A stretch of 6,169 nucleotides of DNA from a bacterium (GCA_021805405.1 JAJZFK010000414.1:1-6169); one strand, 5' to 3'. Positions 1 through 6,167 are shown, counted from the first letter of the stretch. Notes: a model not told the origin generated them from the letters alone. Made by a program: numbers and translations.

Positions 1-605
1 GGAATGGCCTGTATGACCTCTCGGCGAAAAACTTTGTAGCAAACTTCCATATCAGTAAGGTTTAGGTTTGTGAGCATGTTAGAAAGCAGTGTGAGCAGCC
101 CATTACCTAAGCGGTGCCAAAAGAAGTGAACGCGATGCGCACCCCCGCCTAAAAACCGGCTCCCAAAAACTACATCAGCTCGTCCATCCAATATGGGTTC
201 CAAAAGGTTGAAATATTCCCGAGGGTCGTATTCAAGATCTGCATCTTGCACAATGAGATAGTCTCCGGTAGCTGCTTGAATAGCCGTGCGTATTGCGGCA
301 CCCTTACCTCGGTTTTTCTCGTGAAACAGCACCTTAACATCAGTAAACCTGTTTTCTACCTGCGTGTGCATCAGTTCAACCGTGCCGTCGGTGCTGCCGT
401 CATCAACCAGAATGATCTCTTTTTTGATTTCTACTTCCCGAACTCGCTCGAGAAGTTCAAGCAAAGTGCCTACTTCGTTGAAGACAGGGATTAGCACAGA
501 AAGTGTGTAATCTGTGGGCAGTGCTCGCCGGCTGTATTTAAATGTGGCAGGTGAAGCTGGTTCCTCATGCTGAAGGCTCTGACTTTTTGCAGGCTCCTGG
601 ATCAA
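1..605 (-). CDS. Family 2 glycosyltransferase, DPM/polyprenyl-phosphate type (3' end cut off by window)
   Basis: I translated the minus strand directly. Reading starts at TTG (605-603), 9 nt after a GGAG ribosome binding site (618-615), with an in-frame TGA just upstream (614-612). This gives 201 residues before the window ends, so the C-terminus is missing. Visible GT-A features are the first strand LSVLIPVFNE (about 35-44), IILVDDGSTDG (64-74) with the nucleotide-binding aspartates, NRGKGAAIR (98-106), the metal-binding DxD as QDADLEYDP (120-128), FGSRFLGGG (147-155) and TDMEVCYKVFRR (184-195). This set is typical of the dolichyl/polyprenyl-phosphate sugar synthase-like group, which moves a sugar from a nucleotide donor to a lipid phosphate or related acceptor at the inner face of the membrane. 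The real donor and acceptor cannot be read from sequence. About 34 polar residues precede the domain, with no signal peptide or membrane segment. It is divergent from asd. A C-terminal membrane anchor may lie outside the window. Confidence 0.9.
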   Translation of the reverse strand, partial: MIQEPAKSQSLQHEEPASPATFKYSRRALPTDYTLSVLIPVFNEVGTLLELLERVREVEIKKEIILVDDGSTDGTVELMHTQVENRFTDVKVLFHEKNRGKGAAIRTAIQAATGDYLIVQDADLEYDPREYFNLLEPILDGRADVVFGSRFLGGGAHRVHFFWHRLGNGLLTLLSNMLTNLNLTDMEVCYKVFRREVIQAI

Positions 606-606
606 G

Positions 607-679
607 GTAAATCACTCCGTTTATATTTACTAAATTACCAATAGATTACCCCACACACCTTTAAAGTACGGTGATTTAC
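607..679. repeat. Inverted repeat GTAAATCAC / GTGATTTAC flanking the glycosyltransferase leader
   Basis: The arms are 607-615 and 671-679, perfect over 9 bp and 55 nt apart. The left arm covers the spacer between the ribosome binding site and the TTG start of the minus-strand gene. It could be a pair of half-sites for a DNA-binding protein, or a stem in the leader mRNA that hides the start. A 9-bp match can also arise by chance in a region this size. Confidence 0.3.
615..618 (-). promoter_or_regulatory. Ribosome binding site deciding the TTG start of the glycosyltransferase
   Basis: On the minus strand GGAG lies 9 nt before TTG (605-603). No ATG or GTG in this frame gives a complete GT-A domain with a comparable ribosome binding site, and an in-frame TGA at 614-612 blocks a longer protein. 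Confidence 0.7.
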
Positions 680-744
680 TACGCGAGCTATCCGTTCTGC
701 GCACGATATAACGATATGTTTGCTTCTGCAGTTGCTGATTTTAT

Positions 745-759
745 TGCCACAGCCTGGCA
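745..759. repeat. Short palindrome TGCCA-N5-TGGCA upstream of the asd promoter
   Basis: Arms of 5 bp with a 5-nt centre (CAGCC) lie about 33 bp upstream of the proposed -35 element of asd. The position and the odd-spaced dyad would suit a transcription factor site, but the arms are short and the regulator is unknown. Confidence 0.25.
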
Positions 760-791
760 CCTGTTCCATCGGCCTTTAGTCGTGGGCAAGG

Positions 792-819
792 TTGCATGAG
801 GTACACTCTGTATCATAAT
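792..819 (+). promoter_or_regulatory. Candidate housekeeping-sigma promoter for asd-dapA
   Basis: TTGCAT (792-797) and CATAAT (814-819) are separated by 16 bp. The -10 matches the TATAAT consensus at five of six positions and the -35 at three of six. Transcription would start near 826, giving a leader of about 34 nt before the asd ATG at 860. It is the best candidate I see in the divergent region. This is inference from pattern only. Confidence 0.45.
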
Positions 820-859
820 AGGTGGATAAAATCAGTACGAAAGTGAGTGCCTTTTAGAA

Positions 860-1876
860 ATGCGTACCTGGAATGTGGCCGTAGTGGGCTCTACGGGAGC
901 GGTTGGTACCGAGTTTTTGAAGCTGTTGGAGACCAGGGAATTTCCGATAAAGACTCTGCGCCTGCTAGCCTCTGAGCGCTCGGCGGGTAAGTCCGTCGAT
1001 TTTCATGGGCGAACCTATAAAGTTGAAACGCTGACAGCCAATTCGTTTGAGGACGTTGACATCGCTTTTTTTTCGGCAGGTGGAAGTAGAAGTAAGGAGT
1101 TCGCTCCCCATGCTGTTGCGGCTGGAGCACTCGTTATAGACAACTCTTCAGCGTACAGGATGGATCCTAGCACGCCACTGGTGATACCGGAAATTAATCC
1201 AGAGGACATCGCCAGGCATTCCGGCATCATTGCAAACCCTAACTGCTCCACCATCATTATGTTGATGGCGGTTGCTCCGCTTCGCAAACTGGGCGCGATA
1301 AAGCGCGTGGTGGTTTCTACCTATCAGGCAGCCAGCGGTGCAGGAGCACAGGCGATGAACGAGCTTATTGCGCAAACAGCAGATGCTCTTCACGATAGGC
1401 CACTGGTTCCGCAAGTCTTTCCTTACCCTATAGCATTCAATCTGTTTAGCCATAACACTCGGATTGACGAATCTGGGTACAACGAAGAAGAGCGTAAAAT
1501 GATATTGGAGACGCGTAAGATACTTCACGATACGCATTTTCGTGTTTCGGCTACTTGTGTGCGTGTGCCTGTACTGCGTGCCCATTCGGAATCGATCAAT
1601 GTCGAGTTCAGCGAAGGCGGCCGCCCGACCCTGGAACAGATACGCGAGGTTTACGCTGAAACCCCAGGGGTGGTGGTAGTGGATGACAGGGTTGCCAATC
1701 ATTTCCCTATGCCGATAGAAGCCAGCGGTACCGATGATGTCCTTATTGGCAGGCTACGGTACGATGACTCCTGTGAAAACGCAGTAGATATGTTTGTTTG
1801 CGGTGACCAGATACTTAAAGGCGCAGCTCTTAACGGGTTGCAGATTGCTGAATTCTGGATGAGGAGCGCACAATGA
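860..1876 (+). CDS. asd: Aspartate-semialdehyde dehydrogenase
   Basis: A 338-residue cytosolic enzyme that reduces L-4-aspartyl phosphate to L-aspartate 4-semialdehyde with NADPH, the branch point for lysine/diaminopimelate, threonine and methionine. The N-terminal NADP-binding fold opens with VAVVGSTGAVG (about 6-16). SAYRMD carries the likely phosphate-binding Arg100. IANPNCSTI places the catalytic cysteine at 129, and STYQAASGAG follows with Gln156. NEEERKM holds the substrate-phosphate Lys213, and RVPVLRAHSE contains substrate Arg235 and catalytic His242. The length and motifs match the shorter Gram-positive-type enzymes (about 340-360 residues) better than the 367-residue E. coli type. 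ATG 860 places the Rossmann motif at the usual distance. The ribosome binding site is weak (GTGAG at 843-847, 12 nt away). The stop overlaps the dapA start by four bases. A run of eight T lies at 1066-1073 inside the gene. Confidence 0.97.
   Translation: MRTWNVAVVGSTGAVGTEFLKLLETREFPIKTLRLLASERSAGKSVDFHGRTYKVETLTANSFEDVDIAFFSAGGSRSKEFAPHAVAAGALVIDNSSAYRMDPSTPLVIPEINPEDIARHSGIIANPNCSTIIMLMAVAPLRKLGAIKRVVVSTYQAASGAGAQAMNELIAQTADALHDRPLVPQVFPYPIAFNLFSHNTRIDESGYNEEERKMILETRKILHDTHFRVSATCVRVPVLRAHSESINVEFSEGGRPTLEQIREVYAETPGVVVVDDRVANHFPMPIEASGTDDVLIGRLRYDDSCENAVDMFVCGDQILKGAALNGLQIAEFWMRSAQ
1860..1876 (+). promoter_or_regulatory. ATGA stop/start overlap with ribosome binding site for dapA
   Basis: GAGGAG at 1860-1865 lies inside the last codons of asd, and ATGA at 1873-1876 is both the dapA start and the asd stop. 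Ribosomes finishing asd can restart on dapA, which would keep the two consecutive pathway enzymes in proportion. Confidence 0.75.
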
Positions 1877-2781
1877 GTGCAACAGCCCCGTTTGGTCAGG
1901 TAATCACCGCGATGGTTACTCCATTTCACAAAGATGGCAAAATTGACGAAGCTGGCGTTGCCGTCCTGGTGGAGCACCTGCTCGCAAATGGATCCGATGG
2001 AATAGTAGTTTGCGGTACTACAGGTGAATCCCCGACACTGTCTAATGATGAAAAACTCAGGCTTTTTCGGCTGGTTAAGCAGGCTGCTAAAGGTCGCGGA
2101 TCTGTTATCGCAGGTACGGGTAGCAACGACACTTCGTCGTCTATAGCATTAACGACCGAAGCCGCAGAACTTGGCGTGGATGCAGCACTGCTCGTAGTAC
2201 CGCCCTACAATAAGCCATCGCAAGAGGGGCTTTATCAGCATTTTTCTGCCATTGCCAATGCTGTGCCTAAATTGCCCTGCATATTGTACAATGTGCCGCC
2301 AAGAACCGCACAGAACCTGGAGCCTGCTACTTGCATTCGTCTAGCAAAGGACGTTGTGAACATCGTGGCAGTAAAAGAGGCATCTGGTAACCTGGTACAG
2401 TGCGCAGAGATTGCTGCAGGAGTACCGGAGGACTTCGCAATCTATAGCGGTGACGATGGTCTTGCACTGCCTATGCTGGCTATTGGTGGGTGTGGTGTCA
2501 TAAGTGTAACTGCGCACCTTGTTGGCCGTAAAATGAAAGCCATGCATACCGCCTTTTTTAGCGGTGAATTAAGGTTGGCGGCGAAGCTCAACTGTGAGAT
2601 GCTACCCGTTGTGCGGGCCTGTTTTCAATCCACAACTCCTAGCCCGGTACCATTGAAATCGGCGCTTAATTTGCTTGGTTTGCCAGGGGGTTCAGTAAGG
2701 CTACCGCTCGTGAGCGCAACCGAAGCGGAACATATGAAGGTGCGGCAGATGCTCTTGCAGCAGGGTCTACTCGCTAATTGA
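1873..2781 (+). CDS. dapA: 4-hydroxy-tetrahydrodipicolinate synthase
   Basis: A 302-residue cytosolic TIM-barrel enzyme that condenses pyruvate with aspartate semialdehyde, the first committed step to meso-diaminopimelate and lysine. Visible family features are ITAMVTPF (11-18), GTTGESPTL (48-56) with active-site Thr49/Thr50, VPPYNKPSQEG (109-119) with Tyr112, ILYNVPPRT (137-145) with Tyr139 and substrate-binding Arg144, the Schiff-base lysine at 168 in VAVKEASGN, and YSGDD (191-195). All key residues are present, so it is probably a true DapA and not another NAL-superfamily aldolase. Its position directly after asd supports this. Length is near the usual 290-300. ATG 1873 overlaps the asd stop (ATGA) and is preceded by GAGGAG (1860-1865), about 7 nt away, which indicates co-transcription and likely translational coupling. 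No dapB follows in this window. Confidence 0.97.
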   Translation: MSATAPFGQVITAMVTPFHKDGKIDEAGVAVLVEHLLANGSDGIVVCGTTGESPTLSNDEKLRLFRLVKQAAKGRGSVIAGTGSNDTSSSIALTTEAAELGVDAALLVVPPYNKPSQEGLYQHFSAIANAVPKLPCILYNVPPRTAQNLEPATCIRLAKDVVNIVAVKEASGNLVQCAEIAAGVPEDFAIYSGDDGLALPMLAIGGCGVISVTAHLVGRKMKAMHTAFFSGELRLAAKLNCEMLPVVRACFQSTTPSPVPLKSALNLLGLPGGSVRLPLVSATEAEHMKVRQMLLQQGLLAN

Positions 2782-2905
2782 TTATGGGGTGCCTCGGTTC
2801 TGTTAAGGAATTGTGGACTTGTGGTATTGAGATAAACAGATGTTATTGTAGGGTTAATGGCCGCGTGATCGGTCGCTAGCGGATTAATAAGGGAACGAGG
2901 AAAAA
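2782..2905 (+). other. dapA to RNase J intergenic leader
   Basis: This 124-bp gap contains no open coding frame I would support and no intrinsic terminator after dapA, so readthrough from asd-dapA is possible. Several TTG-rich stretches (2811-2850) could hold a -35 element, but none pairs with a good -10. I therefore do not call a promoter here. Confidence 0.5.
2854..2887 (+). promoter_or_regulatory. Bulged stem-loop in the RNase J gene leader
   Basis: TTAAT (2854-2858) pairs with ATTAA (2883-2887), and CCGC (2861-2864) with GCGG (2879-2882). This makes a 9-bp stem with a two-G bulge (2859-2860) and a 14-nt loop. It ends about 10 nt before the GAGG ribosome binding site (2897-2900). No U-run follows, so it does not look like a terminator. 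A role in leader control or transcript stability is possible but unproven. The CGCTAGCG palindrome (2874-2881) offers a competing pairing. Confidence 0.4.
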
Positions 2906-2908
2906 TTG
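2897..2908 (+). promoter_or_regulatory. Ribosome binding site deciding the TTG start of the RNase J gene
   Basis: GAGG (2897-2900) lies 5 nt before TTG (2906-2908). It is the only start with a ribosome binding site that keeps the conserved LGGSGDIGKNM strand. Confidence 0.7.
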
Positions 2909-4576
2909 ATCGAGACTCAAGAGAAATTACATATTCTCTCACTAGGTGGCAGCGGAGACATAGGCAAAAACATGCTCGCGTTCCATTACGGCGACGACAT
3001 CGTCGTAGTGGACTGCGGTGTAATGTTCCCAAACGAGGAACAACCAGGTGTTGACCTCATTATTCCCGACATTACTTACCTGCTGGAAAACCGAGAGAAG
3101 GTTAGGGCTATCTGCCTCACTCATGGACACGAGGACCACGTTGGTGCTCTGCCATTTGTGCTAAAGCAACTGCCAGTGCCGGTCTACGGCTCTCCGCTCA
3201 CGCTGGGAATGGTGCGCACAAAGCTTGCGGAGCATGGACTCGCATCTGCGGTTGATTTTATTGCCTATCCGGACCGTCAGGTAGTTCAGTTTGGTGCGCT
3301 AAGTGTGGAAGCTGTACACGTTACGCACTCCCTGCCAGATACCGTAAGCCTCGTCATAAAGTCTCCAGTTGGTACGGTGGTACACACGAGCGATTTCAAG
3401 ATTGATCAAACACCAATCGATGGGCACATATGTGATACTGCTCGATTTGCACAATTAGGGGAAGAGGGCGTTAAGCTGCTGATATCCGATAGCGTTAATG
3501 TTGAACGCACCGGCTGGTCACCTTCCGAGCGAAGCCTTGTACCGGTTTTTGATCGCTTTATGCAGCACTCTCCCGGGCGCGTTATTGTTGCGACGTTTGG
3601 CTCTAACCTTCACAGGGTGCAGACAGTTTATAACATGGCCGTAGAACATGGCCGCAAGGTGGTTATTTTTGGTCGATCGATGACGCAGAACGTAGCGACC
3701 GCAAGGCAGCTAGGATTCCTCAGCATCAGCGACAAACATCTCATCCGTGTCGAAGATCTTTCCAAATACGAACCAAACCAGATCGCCATCCTTACCACAG
3801 GCAGCCAGGGTGAACCGCTTGCCGGGCTCACGCGCATGAGCCGTGACGACAGTTCCAAAATTCAGATAACGCCAAGCGATACTGTGATACTTTCTTCGAC
3901 GCCCATTCCTGGAAACGAGGATATGGTTTGGCGAGTTGTAAACCGGATCTTCAAGCTTGGTGCGCGCGTTATCTATGAGCACATTCAGAATGTCCACGTA
4001 TCTGGGCATGGCTATCAGGAAGAGCTTAAGCTCATGATCAACCTCACCCGGCCAGAATTTGTAGTGCCTTACCACGGTGAACACCGACACTATGCAGCAT
4101 ACCGCACAATGGCCTCGGAGATGGGGTATCCTCGCGAGCAGATTCTCACATTTGAGATTGGCCAAGCGCTTGAAATGGATGCCGACGGTGTGAGGAATTC
4201 AGATCTGGAATTCGCGCACGGAAGCGTACTTGTAGATGGCATATCTACGGGGGGGGTGAGCGACGCAGTTCTACGCGACAGACGACACCTTTCGCAGGAT
4301 GGAACAGTAATTGTTACGCTGAGCATGGATCGGGGAACCGGTGAGATTCTCTCCGGGCCAGACCTACTCTCTCGCGGCTTCCTGCATCCTGAAGACAGCT
4401 CCGAAATGTTTGAAGAAGCTGCGGAGCGAATTGTAGCCGTGCTAGAGGAGCTGCCGGCTGCAGAAGGCAGTGACCTGGATACCGTGAGAATGCTCGTGCA
4501 TGATACCGCTGCTCGTTACCTTCGTAAGCGTACAGGCAGACGCCCGGTAGTCGTGCCCGTGGTTATGGAGATATAG
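2906..4576 (+). CDS. rnj: Ribonuclease J
   Basis: A 556-residue metallo-beta-lactamase/beta-CASP ribonuclease, a cytosolic 5'-3' exo- and endonuclease for mRNA decay and rRNA/5'-end maturation. LSLGGSGDIGKNM (11-23) is the family start. HGHEDHVGALP (73-83) gives the two-metal site residues His73, His75, Asp77 and His78. His141 lies in VTHSLPDT, and Asp163 is in HTSDFKID. The beta-CASP region holds IVATFGSNLHR and TTGSQGEP, followed by HVSGH (364-368) and PYHGEHRH with His390. A C-terminal domain of about 100 residues ends the protein. Length is typical (about 555). The start is TTG 2906 with GAGG 5 nt upstream. Starting at the later ATG (2972) would remove the conserved first strand, so TTG is preferred. 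Bacillota often carry two paralogues (J1/J2), and which one this resembles cannot be told here. A 124-bp gap after dapA with its own leader hairpin allows separate expression as well as readthrough. A run of eight G sits at 4249-4256. Confidence 0.96.
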   Translation: MIETQEKLHILSLGGSGDIGKNMLAFHYGDDIVVVDCGVMFPNEEQPGVDLIIPDITYLLENREKVRAICLTHGHEDHVGALPFVLKQLPVPVYGSPLTLGMVRTKLAEHGLASAVDFIAYPDRQVVQFGALSVEAVHVTHSLPDTVSLVIKSPVGTVVHTSDFKIDQTPIDGHICDTARFAQLGEEGVKLLISDSVNVERTGWSPSERSLVPVFDRFMQHSPGRVIVATFGSNLHRVQTVYNMAVEHGRKVVIFGRSMTQNVATARQLGFLSISDKHLIRVEDLSKYEPNQIAILTTGSQGEPLAGLTRMSRDDSSKIQITPSDTVILSSTPIPGNEDMVWRVVNRIFKLGARVIYEHIQNVHVSGHGYQEELKLMINLTRPEFVVPYHGEHRHYAAYRTMASEMGYPREQILTFEIGQALEMDADGVRNSDLEFAHGSVLVDGISTGGVSDAVLRDRRHLSQDGTVIVTLSMDRGTGEILSGPDLLSRGFLHPEDSSEMFEEAAERIVAVLEELPAAEGSDLDTVRMLVHDTAARYLRKRTGRRPVVVPVVMEI

Positions 4577-4608
4577 TTTCGACCACACCGTTCGATTAAC
4601 CAACATCT
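4577..4608. other. Convergent gap between the RNase J gene and trmFO, no clear terminator
   Basis: Only 32 bp separate the stop codons of the two converging genes. I see no GC-rich stem followed by a T-run in either direction. The only dyad is a 4-bp TCGA repeat (4579-4582 and 4592-4595), too short to count. Transcripts may run into each other, or termination may depend on Rho or occur inside the opposite gene. Confidence 0.55.
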
Positions 4609-5994
4609 CTAGTCTTGAAGCTGAGTGCGCCATTCGGTAATTTCCCGTAGTGCGCGCTCAGATTTTAACCGTGCCTTCTCTCGCTTGTCCTTAATGGTGG
4701 TCGGCAGTTCTGGCACGATGCCCCAGTTAGAGTTCATTGGCGAAAAGTGATGAGGGTCGGTATCCACAAGGTATCGGCAAAGAGAACCTAGTACCGTGTT
4801 CGTGGGAGGCACAACTGCCTCCTTACCGTTCACCATCCGTGCGGCATTCAATCCAGCGATGATGCCAATTGCGGCACTTTCCAAATATCCCTCCACCCCT
4901 GTTATCTGACCCGCCATAAAAACTCCTGGCACCTTGCGAAGTTCACAACCTGGTAGCAACACTTTAGGTGAATTGATATAGGTGTTGCGATGAATTACGC
5001 CGTACCGTACGAATTCGGCGTTCTGCAGCCCGGGAATCATGCGTAAAACTCGGCGTTGCTCGCCCCATTTTAGCCTGGTCTGAAATCCCACCAGGCCCCA
5101 TAGCGTTCCTTCCCGGTTTTCCTGGCGCAACTGCACCACTGCATAAGGACGCCGTCCCGTACGAGGATCCTCAAGACCGATTGGTTTCATCGGACCAAAA
5201 GCGAGCGTACGAGGTCCCCGGCGAGCCAACTCTTCCACAGGCACGCACATTTCAAAAAAGACCATCTTTGCCTGGTTATCTTCCTCGCCGTGAACAGGTG
5301 CCTTTTCTGCTTCACACAGTGCCTGCCAGAACGCAAGATACTCGTCTTTTTCGAAAGGGCAGTTAAGGTAGTCTGCGTTTTCCTGCGGTGGTGTGGTGCA
5401 ACCCGGACTTTCGTCCTCGGGGCCAGACTGAACCAGGTCATTTCCTCTTCCGCGACGCGAGGCGCGGAATACCCTGCTCATGTCGAGGCTGTCTGCTAAA
5501 ACCGTAGGCGCTACGGCATCAAAGAATGACAGGGACTCTGTACCCGTCAACCGTGCTATGTCATTTGCAAGGTCGGTAGCAGTAAGCGGACCTGTTGCGA
5601 TAATGAGCGGGCGATCGGCTGGTAATTCGGTAACTTCTCGTCGCTCCACGGTAATAAGTTTGCACGCTTCAATAGCGGTCGTTATATCGCGGGCGAAAGG
5701 CTCACGGTCAACCGCTAGAGCTTCGCCAGCGGGAACGCTGTTTCTTGCGGCAATTGGCAGGATGAGAGATCCAAGCAGTCGCATCTCTTCCTTGAGCACG
5801 CCGCTAGCATTGGTGAGCAGATTTGACTTGAACGAGTTCGAGCAGACAAGTTCGGCGAGATCGCCAGTTTTGTGGACGGCTGTGGTTCTTTCCGGGCGCA
5901 TCTCCACCAACGTAACCTTTACACCGCGCTGTGCGGCAGCCCATGCCGCCTCCACACCAGCGAAGCCACCACCAATTACAGTTATCTCACCCAA
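4609..5994 (-). CDS. trmFO: Methylenetetrahydrofolate--tRNA-(uracil-5-)-methyltransferase TrmFO
   Basis: A 461-residue cytosolic flavoprotein that methylates U54 of the tRNA T-loop to 5-methyluridine, taking the carbon from 5,10-methylenetetrahydrofolate and reducing it with FADH2 (not SAM-dependent like TrmA). The FAD-binding fold begins VIGGGFAGVEAAW (6-18), followed by EMRPERTTAVHKTGDLAELVCSNSF in two adjoining pieces, with the conserved Cys51. Further marks are SNLLTNASGVLKEEMR (57-72), VPAGEALAVDREPFA (87-101), IIATGPLTA, and FFEMCVPVEELARRGPRT, where Cys250 corresponds to the second functional cysteine (Cys226 of B. subtilis). GPMKPIGLEDP, LVGFQTRLKWGEQ, RYGVIHRNTYINSP and AGQITGVEGYLESAA follow in order. 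Start is TTG (5994-5992) with a perfect AGGAGG 7 nt away. It is longer than the usual 435-445 residues, largely through an extra segment of about 20 residues near 178-206. It converges on the RNase J gene. Confidence 0.97.
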   Translation of the reverse strand: MGEITVIGGGFAGVEAAWAAAQRGVKVTLVEMRPERTTAVHKTGDLAELVCSNSFKSNLLTNASGVLKEEMRLLGSLILPIAARNSVPAGEALAVDREPFARDITTAIEACKLITVERREVTELPADRPLIIATGPLTATDLANDIARLTGTESLSFFDAVAPTVLADSLDMSRVFRASRRGRGNDLVQSGPEDESPGCTTPPQENADYLNCPFEKDEYLAFWQALCEAEKAPVHGEEDNQAKMVFFEMCVPVEELARRGPRTLAFGPMKPIGLEDPRTGRRPYAVVQLRQENREGTLWGLVGFQTRLKWGEQRRVLRMIPGLQNAEFVRYGVIHRNTYINSPKVLLPGCELRKVPGVFMAGQITGVEGYLESAAIGIIAGLNAARMVNGKEAVVPPTNTVLGSLCRYLVDTDPHHFSPMNSNWGIVPELPTTIKDKREKARLKSERALREITEWRTQLQD

Positions 5995-6007
5995 GAATTC
6001 GCCTCCT
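5992..6007 (-). promoter_or_regulatory. Consensus ribosome binding site and TTG start of trmFO
   Basis: On the minus strand AGGAGG (6007-6002) is followed by 7 nt and TTG (5994-5992). The full-consensus site fixes the start at a non-ATG codon, and the Rossmann motif then begins at residue 6, as expected for the family. Confidence 0.8.
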
Positions 6008-6014
6008 GCCCGTC

Positions 6015-6027
6015 ATAGCAATGCTAT
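6015..6027. repeat. Perfect 13-nt palindrome ATAGCA-A-TGCTAT before trmFO
   Basis: Six-base arms (6015-6020 and 6022-6027) surround a single central A. It lies 7 bp upstream of the trmFO ribosome binding site and just after the stop codons of the possible upstream frame. It could be an operator. As RNA it would need a larger loop, so a protein-binding DNA site is the likelier role if it is real. Confidence 0.3.
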
Positions 6028-6167
6028 TAGGATACCACGACCAGTTTTGGCCGTTGAGTGAGACGTGCTGATGACGCGGCTGCTTTGAAGTTTCGCTGAT
6101 TTATAGGCGGTGCGCTCTGCCCTGGGAGCAGGGGCGTCTCGCCACCGATGCTCTTCACCAACTTTTG
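6027..6167 (-). CDS. Possible 3' end of an unrecognised gene upstream of trmFO
   Basis: The minus strand is open from the right edge for 46 codons and ends with two in-frame stops, TAA (6029-6027) and TAG (6026-6024). The translation begins QKLVKSIGGETPLLPGQ and ends LTQRPKLVVVS, a mildly basic tail I do not recognise. A second minus-strand frame (6168-6013) is also open over the same stretch, so the frame choice is uncertain. The tandem stops and the position just before the trmFO ribosome binding site make this one preferable. In several bacteria trmFO follows topA, but nothing here identifies topA. Confidence 0.3.
   Translation of the reverse strand, partial: QKLVKSIGGETPLLPGQSAPPINQRNFKAAASSARLTQRPKLVVVS

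Larger units (their letters stand above)
606..859. other. Divergent intergenic region between the glycosyltransferase and asd
   Basis: This 254-bp stretch has no coding sequence I can support. It is more AT-rich than its flanks, as expected for back-to-back promoters. It contains a candidate asd promoter (792-819), an inverted repeat 607-615/671-679, a tandem copy of ACGATAT (703-709 and 711-717) and a small palindrome TGCCA-N5-TGGCA (745-759). I could not identify a convincing promoter for the minus-strand gene, although AT-rich sequence just upstream of its ribosome binding site could hold one. Confidence 0.7.

Noticed and set aside
246..494. An 82-codon plus-strand open frame at the left end
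   Set aside because: The opposite strand encodes the DDGSTDG and DAD motifs of a glycosyltransferase across exactly this stretch, so this frame is a shadow.
1148..1702. A 184-codon minus-strand open frame within asd
   Set aside because: It is antisense to asd, which has complete catalytic motifs. The composition is Arg/His/Cys-rich without a recognisable domain.
2779..2806. Candidate promoter TTGATT-N16-TGTTAA before the RNase J gene
   Set aside because: The -10 matches the consensus at only three of six positions, and several equally weak alternatives exist in the same gap.
2625..3032. A 135-codon minus-strand open frame spanning the dapA-RNase J gap
   Set aside because: It overlaps the dapA 3' end and the RNase J 5' end antisense, is Arg/Cys-rich, has no motif, and lacks any ribosome binding site I could support.
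4577..4608. Bidirectional terminator in the convergent gap
   Set aside because: Only a 4-bp TCGA dyad is present and no T-run follows, so a terminator call is not supported.
5480..6061. A 193-codon plus-strand open frame opposite trmFO
   Set aside because: It lies entirely antisense to the 5' half of trmFO and its leader. It is low-complexity (Ser/Ala/Arg/Val-rich), shows no family motif and has no good ribosome binding site. It is a shadow of the trmFO frame.
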